NCBI GenBank assembly: GCA_046313435.1
Contig: JBKBYG010000033.1
Span: forward strand, 1 to 16,775
Direction of reading: 5' to 3'
DNA: 16,775 nt
Origin: JBKBYG01 sp046313435
GTDB lineage: Bacteria; Pseudomonadota; Alphaproteobacteria; Rickettsiales; Arcanibacteraceae
The notes beneath the pieces are model-generated. The model made no database searches and was not told the DNA's origin. It was given only the letters and a program-made list of their open reading frames with translations. Both the position numbers and the translations under genes were made by a program. Of the stretch, positions 7,637-15,268 are shown piece after piece; the first letter of the stretch is position 1; the number at the start of each line of letters is the position of its first letter.

Positions 7637-7662
7637 GTTATACAGAACTTGTTTCAGCATCT
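7637..7662. repeat. Degenerate copy of a dispersed alphaproteobacterial intergenic repeat
   Basis: The plus strand reads GTTATACAGAACTTGTTTCA then GCATCT. This differs at about three positions from GTCATGCTGAACTTGTTTCA then GCATCT, a palindromic intergenic repeat I recall from many alphaproteobacterial genomes, including Rickettsiales. In translations it shows up as the phrase MLKQVQHD; here the minus strand gives MLKQVLYN. The substitutions sit in the left arm and break the palindrome. The element may extend leftward to about 7619. Recognition is from memory, without a database check. Confidence 0.5.
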
Positions 7663-7799
7663 TTAGTTATTCATATATTAAAATATTTTTTCTATAAGCC
7701 TAGATTAAATATTAATTCCAAAAATGCAAACAATAAATATTTTTCAGTAAAATTTTTTAAATGTAAAATTGTAATTTAATACTTCTTTAATATAAAAAT

Positions 7800-7818
7800 T
7801 ATAAGATTACTTCTTATA
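7800..7818. repeat. Short hairpin just upstream of the prepilin-like gene
   Basis: TATAAG and CTTATA form a six-base-pair stem with a seven-base loop, ending twelve bases before the ATG. The gene has no visible Shine-Dalgarno, so this could influence initiation, but such stems arise easily by chance in AT-rich DNA. Confidence 0.2.
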
Positions 7819-7829
7819 TTATTATATTT

Positions 7830-8510
7830 ATGATTAAAAAACATCCTCAGGCTTTTACATTAATTGAACTCACAGTTGTCCTTATAGTCATTGGACTAAT
7901 TGCGGGTGGAATTGCAGCTGGAACTGAACTCATTCGCCAAGGAAAAATTAAAGGAGTGATTTCAGAAATTCAAGCTTTTCAAATAGCATTTAATACATTT
8001 AAAGAAAAATTCAATTATCTGCCTGGCGATTTTCCATATGCTACTAGTTTATTTCCTTCTAGTGGAAATGGTAATGGTAATGGCCAAATTAGTTATTCAC
8101 AAACTGTAGTGGGGAATGGCCCTGAATGGCTACGAGCATGGGACCATTTAAGTCAAGCTAATCTTATTCCTAACCTAGCATACACAGGAACAAATACTCC
8201 TACCTCAGTTCCTTACTCAAAAGCTTTTAATGGTTACTGGGGTATAGGATATGAAACAACAATTTACAGTTTTAGGAGAAGAAATTATCTTCAATCCACT
8301 AGAGATTTAGGTCCTACAGACTTATACATAATGGATACTAAAATAGATGATGGGCTAGCTGGAAGAGGAAAATTTCTTGGTCTTGCACCTACACCTTACA
8401 TTGCAGGTCATTGTGTAACTGCGCAATTTACATCTTCTAACGCAAACTATATTTTACCTGACATTAACAATTATAACGATTGTAGGATATTCTATATAAT
8501 TGATAATTAA
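7830..8510 (+). CDS. Prepilin/pseudopilin-like protein with type IV N-methylation signal
   Basis: A 226-residue protein starting with a short basic leader, MIKKHPQA, followed by the class III signal FTLIELTVVLIVIGLIAGGI. Phenylalanine 9 would be the processed +1 residue and Glu13 the conserved Glu5. The -1 residue is alanine instead of the usual glycine. One membrane-spanning helix follows, then the segment YLPGDFPYAT (about 65-74) typical of one type II secretion/pilin-like family, then a glycine-asparagine repeat (about 77-86). A C-terminal pair of cysteines (in GHCVTA and NDCRIF) could form the usual disulphide loop. Prepilins are cleaved by PilD and assembled in the inner membrane into pili or secretion pseudopili. 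No peptidase, ATPase or secretin gene is nearby, so it is an orphan here. No Shine-Dalgarno is visible before the ATG. Confidence 0.88.
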   Translation: MIKKHPQAFTLIELTVVLIVIGLIAGGIAAGTELIRQGKIKGVISEIQAFQIAFNTFKEKFNYLPGDFPYATSLFPSSGNGNGNGQISYSQTVVGNGPEWLRAWDHLSQANLIPNLAYTGTNTPTSVPYSKAFNGYWGIGYETTIYSFRRRNYLQSTRDLGPTDLYIMDTKIDDGLAGRGKFLGLAPTPYIAGHCVTAQFTSSNANYILPDINNYNDCRIFYIIDN

Positions 8511-8624
8511 TATATATTACTCTAATTTTAGATAAATTAACTAGCGAGAAATATGATATTTACTTATCCCTAATAAATATATAGTTTGTTAAACTGAATA
8601 AAATCAGGAAATAAAATTTTATAT

Positions 8625-11600
8625 ATGTTTAAGTTATTTTTAAAAATATTATCATTAATATTAATCACTCTTTTATTTTTAATAGGAGGATTATTATTCT
8701 GGCTAAAAGATGGTCCTAAATCATCAAAATACTTAACCAAAATAATAGAAAAACAGATTGCAAGAATCTATCCTGATTTTACTGTTAAAATTGATTCAAC
8801 TGTTATTTCTTGGGATAAAAAATCAAGTAATATAATCTTTTCAGTAAATAATCTTAAAACTACTAGTGTTCATACTGATGATTTTGTAAATTTACCCAAT
8901 ATAAATGTAAACATAGATTTAATTGAATTAATAAAGACTAATTTATTTTCAACTCAAATTATAATTTATAACCCATTACTAAGTTTATCCAGCAAAAGGC
9001 AGAAGGAAAATACTCAGGGTGAAGAAACAACATCAAAAAAAGACCCGTTAAATAAGAGGATTTTTAAATTACCTTTTAAAAATATAAAAATTACTGATGC
9101 ACAAATTACTTTAGTTGATAAGGAAGAAAAATATTTTTATAACGTTGAAAAGCTTAGTGTTAATTCAGTTAGAAATAACTCATTAGAAATTAGCTCTAGA
9201 ATAAATTCAAATAATATAGTTGGGGAGATAAATATAAATGCTATAAATAAAAATGGGATTTATGAATATAAAACAAACATTTCAAATTTAGAAATTAGCC
9301 TTATTTCATATTTAATGCATAATGAATACAAAGATATAAAAGGAAATATAAATTTTATAGCAAGTTTAAAAACTAATGATAAAAATATTATTGCTGGCGA
9401 ATTTGAATTTTTTGACATTAATGGAAAACTTACAGATAAAAGAGATTTTGCAGTCCACAATATTAAAGGAACCATTTCACCTAAACAAATTAATGTTGAG
9501 AAATTGAATATAATTGTAGATAACTCCAGAGAATTGAGCTTCAAGGCCGAGATTGATTTTGAAGGATTATTCGCTCGATTTTTAGGTATAAATATTACCA
9601 CTAATATAAATAATTTTAAAATAGATGATATTAAATATTTTTGGCCAGGTTTTGCTGTTCCTAACATAAGAAATTGGATTGTAACCAACCTTACGAATGG
9701 TGAAATCGAAAACGCTTCTGGTAATTTTAAATTTAATTTTAGCGATGCTAGGAATTTTGCTCTTCCTCCTGAGTCAATACAAGCAAAAGTAAAATTCAAT
9801 AAAGCGAATTTAAATTATTATCAAGATTTTCCAAATCTTTCAAATGTTAGCGGCGAAGCCGAATTTAGTGAAAAAATGGTCAATATAAACTTATATTCAG
9901 GTAATATTGTATCCTCGGAAATTAAGGAAGCAAAAGTTAATATACCTTTCATATATGATAGTGCAATTACAATTCAAGGGAAAGTTGCAGGGGAAGCAAA
10001 TGATATTGTTGAATTTGTTCCTAGTCAAAGCATAACTAATGCTAAAGAAGCTCATATTGATCTGACGACTATCGAAGGACAAGCCTTAACTGAAGTTGAC
10101 ATAAAGATACCTTTAAATCCCAATTCTAGTTGGGATGAATATAAATTTCTAATTAAATCAGACTTAAAAGATATTATTTTAAATAATTTACCAAATAATT
10201 TAAGTATGTCTAAAGGGGAATTAGAGGCAGTATTTGACGGGGAAAAAGTTACAGTAAAAGGTGAAGCTTTAATTGGAAATAGCCCTTCAACAATTGAATG
10301 GTTAGGTTACGTTAAAGAAAATCCTCCATTTGATAGCAAGCTATTATTAAATATAAAATTACTTCCAAAGATCATTAAATTATCAGACGATATTGATTTT
10401 TTTGATGGTAAAATTGATATTCATGCGAAAGTAGTTACAAAGAATAAAACTAAAAACATTTCAATTGATGCAATATTTGATAATGCATCATTAAATTTTA
10501 AGCGTATAGGGTTTAAAAAAATATCAGGTGATGATGCTAAGGCTAGGATTGAAGCTACAATTAAACAAGATAAACTTATTAGAATATCTGATCTTAATAT
10601 TGAAGGTAAGAATATCTCAATAGTTGGCAAAGCAGATTTAGATCAAAAGAACTTATCTTTAGTAAATCTTGATTTACCTACAATTAAATTTAATGATAAT
10701 GATTTAAATATTAATTTGACAACAAAAGATAATAAAAATTCTCTTAACGTTTTAGGGAGTAATCTAAATTTAAGCAATGCAGAATTCAAGCAATTCTCCA
10801 GGTCAGATAATGATAATATAAAAGAGCAAAATATTACAATAAATATTGACAAAGTAAAACTAAAAAATAACCAAGAATTTAGCTCTCTAAAAGCAAACAT
10901 TAAATGCTTTAATAACATTTGTAACCAAGCTGATATTTCTGCATTAATTGGTGATAATTATGATTTAGATATTAAATTTACATCTTTGAATAAAGACAGT
11001 TCAGAATTTAAAATTAAAACTGGCAATGCAGGAGCTATTTTAAAGGCATTTGATATTAATAAAAATATCAAATTAGGCAAATTAACTATTAAAGGTATTC
11101 AAGATATAAATAATAACAAAGCAAAATTCACTGGCAAAATAAAAGTTAAAGATTTTATTGTGGCAGAAACTCCAATATTAAGCAAGTTATTTACCTTTAC
11201 CTCATTACCAAAGCTTGTTGAGATTCCTTTTGCAGTATTACCTGGGGAAAATATAGCAGGCAATGATATACCTTTTACAAATTTAATAGCGGATTTTACA
11301 CTTCATAATCGAAATTTAATAATTAGCGATGGAACAGTTGAAGGGCCCCAATTAGGGTTAACAGTTGGAGGTCTTGTTAATATGAATAAGTCTGAAGTTA
11401 ATTTTTCTGGTACAATTATTCCTGAATTACTGGGCATCAGCAAAGTTATCAATAATATTCCTTTACTCGGTACAATTATTCAGGGAGGAAAGAATAGAGG
11501 TCTTGTTGCAGCGTCATATACTATAAAAGGTCCTTATAATAATATTCAAACCTTTGTTAATCCACTATCAATGTTAACACCTGGCTTTCTGAGGAATATA

Positions 11601-11648
11601 TTTTCTATATTTGAAATAAACAGGTCAAAGCAAGTCGATTTGGACTAA
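8625..11648 (+). CDS. AsmA/YhdP-like inner-membrane protein with large periplasmic domain
   Basis: A 1007-residue protein with an N-terminal signal anchor (MFKLFLKILSLILITLLFLI, about 1-27), followed by a very long beta-rich region with repeating N/D/I/K pattern, expected in the periplasm. The segment YFWPGFAVPNIRNWIVTNLT at about 338-357, followed by NGEIENASG, matches the conserved WP-x-R-x-W-I-x-G pattern of the YhdP/DUF3971 part of the AsmA superfamily. The last ~160 residues (from PILSKLFTFTSLPKLVEIPF to FVNPLSMLTPGFLRNIF) match the AsmA-like C-terminal domain common in alphaproteobacteria. Members form hydrophobic-groove bridges that move phospholipid between inner and outer membrane; substrate and direction are not shown here. 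The nearest AGGA is 12-15 bases upstream of the ATG, rather far. Its 3' end faces the TPR gene across 17 bases. Confidence 0.88.
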   Translation: MFKLFLKILSLILITLLFLIGGLLFWLKDGPKSSKYLTKIIEKQIARIYPDFTVKIDSTVISWDKKSSNIIFSVNNLKTTSVHTDDFVNLPNINVNIDLIELIKTNLFSTQIIIYNPLLSLSSKRQKENTQGEETTSKKDPLNKRIFKLPFKNIKITDAQITLVDKEEKYFYNVEKLSVNSVRNNSLEISSRINSNNIVGEININAINKNGIYEYKTNISNLEISLISYLMHNEYKDIKGNINFIASLKTNDKNIIAGEFEFFDINGKLTDKRDFAVHNIKGTISPKQINVEKLNIIVDNSRELSFKAEIDFEGLFARFLGINITTNINNFKIDDIKYFWPGFAVPNIRNWIVTNLTNGEIENASGNFKFNFSDARNFALPPESIQAKVKFNKANLNYYQDFPNLSNVSGEAEFSEKMVNINLYSGNIVSSEIKEAKVNIPFIYDSAITIQGKVAGEANDIVEFVPSQSITNAKEAHIDLTTIEGQALTEVDIKIPLNPNSSWDEYKFLIKSDLKDIILNNLPNNLSMSKGELEAVFDGEKVTVKGEALIGNSPSTIEWLGYVKENPPFDSKLLLNIKLLPKIIKLSDDIDFFDGKIDIHAKVVTKNKTKNISIDAIFDNASLNFKRIGFKKISGDDAKARIEATIKQDKLIRISDLNIEGKNISIVGKADLDQKNLSLVNLDLPTIKFNDNDLNINLTTKDNKNSLNVLGSNLNLSNAEFKQFSRSDNDNIKEQNITINIDKVKLKNNQEFSSLKANIKCFNNICNQADISALIGDNYDLDIKFTSLNKDSSEFKIKTGNAGAILKAFDINKNIKLGKLTIKGIQDINNNKAKFTGKIKVKDFIVAETPILSKLFTFTSLPKLVEIPFAVLPGENIAGNDIPFTNLIADFTLHNRNLIISDGTVEGPQLGLTVGGLVNMNKSEVNFSGTIIPELLGISKVINNIPLLGTIIQGGKNRGLVAASYTIKGPYNNIQTFVNPLSMLTPGFLRNIFSIFEINRSKQVDLD

Positions 11649-11665
11649 ATTTATTATCGATGTTA

Positions 11666-12520
11666 TCACCTATTGAAAGTTTGAATTTCCTTTTTATCTG
11701 TAATGAATTTCTTCCAATTGAAATCTTTTGGATAAAATAATTTTTGATGTTCTGGGGGAATGAGCACGTTTATAGCAAAGCCTCTTCCAGCATTACCTAC
11801 TGGTAAATCATCAATTTTTTTTACAAATTTTTTAAAAGATATTCTATCAGTGTTATTTGATAATTCATACAAATCTTCAATTACAGGTATAATTTGATTA
11901 CATAAATAAATTTCTTCGACCATACATAAAGCATGCGAAAGTTCTTCCTTGATTTTCCAAACATATAAATCTGCAGAATTATTTTTTAAATATTGATCAA
12001 AACAACTAACTGCTTCATCATATCTTTTTAATTTATATAGAATTACTCCTTTACTGTAATATATAGGATGATACGCTTCATCAATTTCATGAATTTTATC
12101 GCAGCATTCTAATGCTTCATTAAAAAGATTCATTTTACCTAAAATTTTTAATTTATATAAATATGCCTCCATATATTCTTTATCTATTTCAAATAATGTT
12201 TCTAAGGTTTTTAAAGCAGCTTCATTATTATTCATTTCATATAAAGCGCTCACTTTGAAAATATACAAAATTTTCAATGATGGATAATAAGATATGATTT
12301 TATTAAACGACCTAATTGCTTCTTTATAGTCTTTTACAGTTAACAAATAATCTAAACTTTCTAATAGATGAGAAAACTTTTCATCTTCCTCCAATATCTC
12401 ATAAAATAATTTTCTTATTTCATTTTGGTTACGCGCTATTAAAGCTTGATGATAGGCAATAATTTTGTCAGATATAAATAACTCATATTCTTTAGTAATA
12501 GGTTTAATTTCCCGAGGCAT
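11666..12520 (-). CDS. Tetratricopeptide-repeat protein
   Basis: A 284-residue protein with TPR-like helix pairs at about residues 52-82 (LDYLLTVKDYKEAIRSFNKI), 83-116 (ALYEMNNNEAALKTLETLFE), 117-149 (GKMNLFNEALECCDKIHEI) and 151-184 (GVILYKLKRYDEAVSCFDQY). TPRs form superhelical scaffolds that bind peptides or partner proteins. There is no signal peptide or membrane segment, so a cytoplasmic or type IV-secreted protein is possible. The C-terminal ~80 residues (with GNAGRGFAINVLIPPEHQKL and FYPKDFNWKKFI) are not TPR and I do not recognise them. It lies downstream of the 684-residue unknown gene on the same strand, 91 bases apart, with an AT-rich hairpin between, so co-transcription is uncertain. 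Specific role unknown. Confidence 0.85.
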   Translation of the reverse strand: MPREIKPITKEYELFISDKIIAYHQALIARNQNEIRKLFYEILEEDEKFSHLLESLDYLLTVKDYKEAIRSFNKIISYYPSLKILYIFKVSALYEMNNNEAALKTLETLFEIDKEYMEAYLYKLKILGKMNLFNEALECCDKIHEIDEAYHPIYYSKGVILYKLKRYDEAVSCFDQYLKNNSADLYVWKIKEELSHALCMVEEIYLCNQIIPVIEDLYELSNNTDRISFKKFVKKIDDLPVGNAGRGFAINVLIPPEHQKLFYPKDFNWKKFITDKKEIQTFNR

Positions 12521-12529
12521 CTTAATATT

Positions 12530-12564
12530 TTAATTATATTTAAAAAATTTTTTATTATAATTAA
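12530..12564. repeat. Long imperfect AT-only hairpin between the unknown gene and the TPR gene
   Basis: TTAATTATA and TATAATTAA form a perfect nine-base-pair outer stem that continues inward through an A-tract/T-tract pairing with two mismatches, about 14 pairs in all around a three-base loop. It lies 48-82 bases past the stop of the 684-residue gene and ends ten bases before the TPR start codon. It could be a processing or attenuation element. The pure A/T content makes chance formation quite possible. Confidence 0.25.
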
Positions 12565-12611
12565 AATAATTAAAAATGCTCAGAAAATCAACTTTCAAAT
12601 TTTTTTCGTGT

Positions 12612-14666
12612 TTATATTCTTTTTCCTGTCTTTTCAACTTTATTGGGAGGGGTATGTGGTGCAGGAACTGACATTCCTTGGCTAGGATTCTCCGGTTGTT
12701 TGTGGTTAGAAAGTTTTGGATTTTTATCTCGAGGAGATTGAGGATCATTATGCTGAGATCTTTTCTGCTCATTTTTATCATTATTACTTTTACTTATCAT
12801 TTTCCCAGCTATAGCCCCAACAGCTGCACATCCGCATAATATACCTGCTGCAACTGCTGTTGTTGTAACTATTGCTCCAAGCGGTGGAAACGCCCAGCTA
12901 AGTATAATTATAGCGCCAATTCCACAAGCTACACCGAGTGTGGCTCCTCTGCGCGTTGATTTACTTTCCTTTTGCTTAGCAGCATCTCTATTCCTTTGCT
13001 CTCTTTGACCATCTGGTTTTTGTTGAGATTTTGTTTTATCCGTTTGAGCTTCTTTTTTATTTTGAAGGTTTTCCGGCTCCTGACCAACTATTTTCTGATC
13101 TTTTATTGATTCATTAAACTCTGCTTTTAGCTTATTAGCTAAATTTCCATCAGAATTTAATTTATCAAATATTTCTCCCACATCATTTAATGGTATTGCA
13201 ACACTATTATTTTCTCTTGCAATATTACCTCCTTTATCTTTCAAAAATCTTTGTGCTACATCCTTATTTTTAAACTTAAAGTCAATTACTTCTTCTCCAT
13301 TTGTGCTTGTATAGACCCTAAGTGTAGCCTGATCTGTTCCAACCATCTTCTTCACTTCGGCTAGTACATTTTCAATTGATGCATATTTTAATTTACCATT
13401 ACTACTAGCTGAAAAATTCGACTGTTGCACTTGCTTTTGTTGTACCTGTTTCTGTGGGACAGTTGAAGCTGCTGGCGAATTTATTGCACGGTCATAATCA
13501 TAAATTAACGAAGCTGCCATTGTCCATGTGTCATCTCTAACTTTAGTCTTTTCTATTCCTAAACCTTTAAACATTGCTTGAGCTGTGTTCATATCCATTA
13601 CCACAGCATTTTGGTTAGGACCAATTACTTTACCTCTTCCAAAACTATGCGCTTCTTGTGGACTGTTAAATATAAGCTTAAGAACTGGTGGGTTGTTATC
13701 CTTTTCCTCAATTTTAAGACCTTTTACTCCTTCTTTCTTCAACTTATTAAGTACTGTGTCTATTGCATAACCCCCTTTATTAACATACGGATTAGAAATA
13801 TTTTTTTTAGGAGATATATTAGGATTAGGAGCTTGAATGCCATGAGTACTAGCATATTTATCAATTCCAGATTTTGCAGTTACTACATTACTAGTTTTTG
13901 TTTCACTATATTCTAAAATCTTTAATTCACCACTAGCTATTTCCTTTTGGATCTGTTTCTTTTTCTCTTCAATATCTGTTTTATTTATTGTTATGTCGCC
14001 AAATTTAAAGCTAGAATTGCTGCCTAGTTTTACTACAAACTCATCAGCAAACTCATTATGAATTTTACCAAGATTATTTTGCCCTGTTCCACCTTGTTCA
14101 ATAGGATTATTCTCTGTTTTAATTCCCCAACCATCATCCTTACGACTGCTTTCAATAATATTCAAATCTAATTGTTTTAATGCTATTAAAGTAACAATAT
14201 AATCTTTAGATTCTTTTCTATCAGGATTTAATTCAATAAACTCAGATTGGACCTTTCTCATTATTTCTATCTTGAGTGCTTCTTGTCCTGTCCTTTTATG
14301 CCAACCATTTGGATTAAATTGCTGTAATTTTGATTCCCTTGTAAAGTCTGAAGCTTTCTGTCCTTTCAAACCTTTGATATAGTCAGCTACTTGTTGTGCA
14401 TCTGTAAATTTAGTTGGTAAATTTTCGTATTTTTTTTCAGCTGCTTCTGGAGTTTTTATATACGCATTAGCTAAATCTACTACTCTTTGAGGATCTTCCT
14501 GTAATGCTAAAGAAGTTTTTATATATTGAAATTTAGATTCTCTATTATACTTAGCATACGCTACAGGATTCTTCTCCTCTTTTTGTCTAGTATTTACAAA
14601 TAATCCTGATATTGCACTGTCTGGATCTCTACAAGCTATTGCAAAAGGCATAATTTCCCTATTCAT
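12612..14666 (-). CDS. Unrecognised 684-residue protein with duplicated domain and C-terminal membrane hairpin
   Basis: I do not recognise this family. The chain is hydrophilic, rich in K, N, Q and E, with no signal peptide. Two regions look like copies of one ~75-residue domain: about 299-370 (GYAIDTVLNKLKKEGVKG, LKLIFNSPQEAHSF, NAVVMDMNTAQAMFKGL) and 427-504 (KYASIENVLAEVKKMVGT, IDFKFKNKDVAQRF, NSVAIPLNDVGEIFDKL). They are joined by a glutamine-rich linker with QKQVQQKQVQQ. After a basic linker come two adjacent Gly/Ala-rich hydrophobic helices at about 574-594 and 596-619, then a hydrophilic proline-rich tail ending at 684. This layout, a large soluble head with a C-terminal membrane hairpin, is seen in some secreted effectors, but that is inference. 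The ATG at 14666 has no Shine-Dalgarno. Met6 (14651) has AGGGA five bases upstream and may be the true start. Confidence 0.85.
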   Translation of the reverse strand: MNREIMPFAIACRDPDSAISGLFVNTRQKEEKNPVAYAKYNRESKFQYIKTSLALQEDPQRVVDLANAYIKTPEAAEKKYENLPTKFTDAQQVADYIKGLKGQKASDFTRESKLQQFNPNGWHKRTGQEALKIEIMRKVQSEFIELNPDRKESKDYIVTLIALKQLDLNIIESSRKDDGWGIKTENNPIEQGGTGQNNLGKIHNEFADEFVVKLGSNSSFKFGDITINKTDIEEKKKQIQKEIASGELKILEYSETKTSNVVTAKSGIDKYASTHGIQAPNPNISPKKNISNPYVNKGGYAIDTVLNKLKKEGVKGLKIEEKDNNPPVLKLIFNSPQEAHSFGRGKVIGPNQNAVVMDMNTAQAMFKGLGIEKTKVRDDTWTMAASLIYDYDRAINSPAASTVPQKQVQQKQVQQSNFSASSNGKLKYASIENVLAEVKKMVGTDQATLRVYTSTNGEEVIDFKFKNKDVAQRFLKDKGGNIARENNSVAIPLNDVGEIFDKLNSDGNLANKLKAEFNESIKDQKIVGQEPENLQNKKEAQTDKTKSQQKPDGQREQRNRDAAKQKESKSTRRGATLGVACGIGAIIILSWAFPPLGAIVTTTAVAAGILCGCAAVGAIAGKMISKSNNDKNEQKRSQHNDPQSPRDKNPKLSNHKQPENPSQGMSVPAPHTPPNKVEKTGKRI

Positions 14667-14730
14667 TATATTTTTTAATTATATATTTAGACTATAGTTA
14701 AAAATTTAATATTTAGTTAAACTGAGAAAT

Positions 14731-14738
14731 TTGCGCAA
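14731..14738. promoter_or_regulatory. Small palindrome TTGCGCAA in the divergent spacer
   Basis: A perfect eight-base palindrome, GC-rich for its surroundings, lies between the divergently transcribed 684-residue gene and clpS. It could be a regulator half-site pair, but eight bases is short and no second copy is seen nearby. Confidence 0.15.
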
Positions 14739-14783
14739 GCGTAACATATAAAAATTATTCTCCAAGTAATTTGAGTTTTTTAA

Positions 14784-14811
14784 CTTTTTGATAATATATT
14801 CCCCTTATAAT
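14784..14811 (+). promoter_or_regulatory. Candidate promoter of clpS-clpA
   Basis: A perfect -10 hexamer TATAAT stands at 14806-14811, about 40 bases before the clpS ATG. The best-spaced -35 (CTTTTT, 16 bases upstream) is poor, so the call rests mainly on the -10 and its position. Confidence 0.35.
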
Positions 14812-14851
14812 CCATAAAATAAGAAAACAACACAGCATTAATTAAGCTGAC

Positions 14852-15268
14852 ATGGAAATTAAGAAATTTAAACTACTAAGAAATATGGATAAGCAGCAGA
14901 ATTTTATTGGATGGGATGAAACAGTTAAAAAATGGGTTTCGAAAAAGAATCTTGTTACTGAAATCAAAAGCTCTTATCCCGAAACAAAATCTGAACCTTC
15001 AATGTATAAAATTTGGATAATCTATGATGAAGAAATACCAAATACCCTCTATTTAAATATCTTTTCAAAAATCTTTAATGCCCCTGTACGTAAACTAATA
15101 TCATTAATCAAAACCCTTAAAACTAAAAAGCAAGCTTTCTGGGGAGAATATACTTATGAAGCTTGTGAATGTAAAATGTCTGCATTTACTAAATATACTA
15201 ACAAAACTGGTTTTACTGTCAAATTTATAATGTCTAAGGATAATGAATATGTTATCAAAAAATCTTGA
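14852..15268 (+). CDS. clpS: Divergent ClpS adaptor
   Basis: ClpS binds N-terminal degradation signals (N-degrons) and hands substrates to the ClpA N-domain for ClpAP proteolysis. The 138-residue product has an N-terminal extension of about 50 residues, then a core that aligns without gaps, from memory, to E. coli ClpS from YKVILVNDD to its C-terminus: YKIWIIYDEEIP, KIFNAPVRK, GEYTYEACECK, KYTNKTGFTVKFIM. Only the core is convincing. At the known N-degron pocket positions it has Tyr for Asn34, Asp for Asp35, Glu for Asp36, Ile for Thr38, Asn for Met40 and Lys for His66. The usual specificity is therefore probably altered or lost. The identity is supported by the next gene, clpA, which it overlaps by 20 bases. 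A second in-frame ATG at 14885 is possible; neither has a good Shine-Dalgarno. Confidence 0.8.
   Translation: MEIKKFKLLRNMDKQQNFIGWDETVKKWVSKKNLVTEIKSSYPETKSEPSMYKIWIIYDEEIPNTLYLNIFSKIFNAPVRKLISLIKTLKTKKQAFWGEYTYEACECKMSAFTKYTNKTGFTVKFIMSKDNEYVIKKS
15236..15240 (+). promoter_or_regulatory. Shine-Dalgarno AAGGA that decides the clpA start
   Basis: AAGGA lies eight bases before the ATG at 15249 but only two bases before the in-frame ATG at 15243, so 15249 is the better start. The site lies inside the end of clpS, which favours translational coupling. Confidence 0.55.

Noticed and set aside
7615..7695. Short minus-strand frame beginning MLKQVLYNAGSK upstream of cyaY
   Set aside because: The phrase is the usual chance translation of the dispersed intergenic repeat, not a gene.
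9260..9799. A 179-codon open frame antisense to the AsmA-like gene
   Set aside because: It is a shadow of a well-supported gene in AT-rich sequence, with no start signal or recognisable domain.
12530..12781. An 83-codon minus-strand open frame overlapping the 3' end of the 684-residue gene
   Set aside because: It lies in another frame of that gene and its downstream spacer, has no recognisable motif, and composition explains it.
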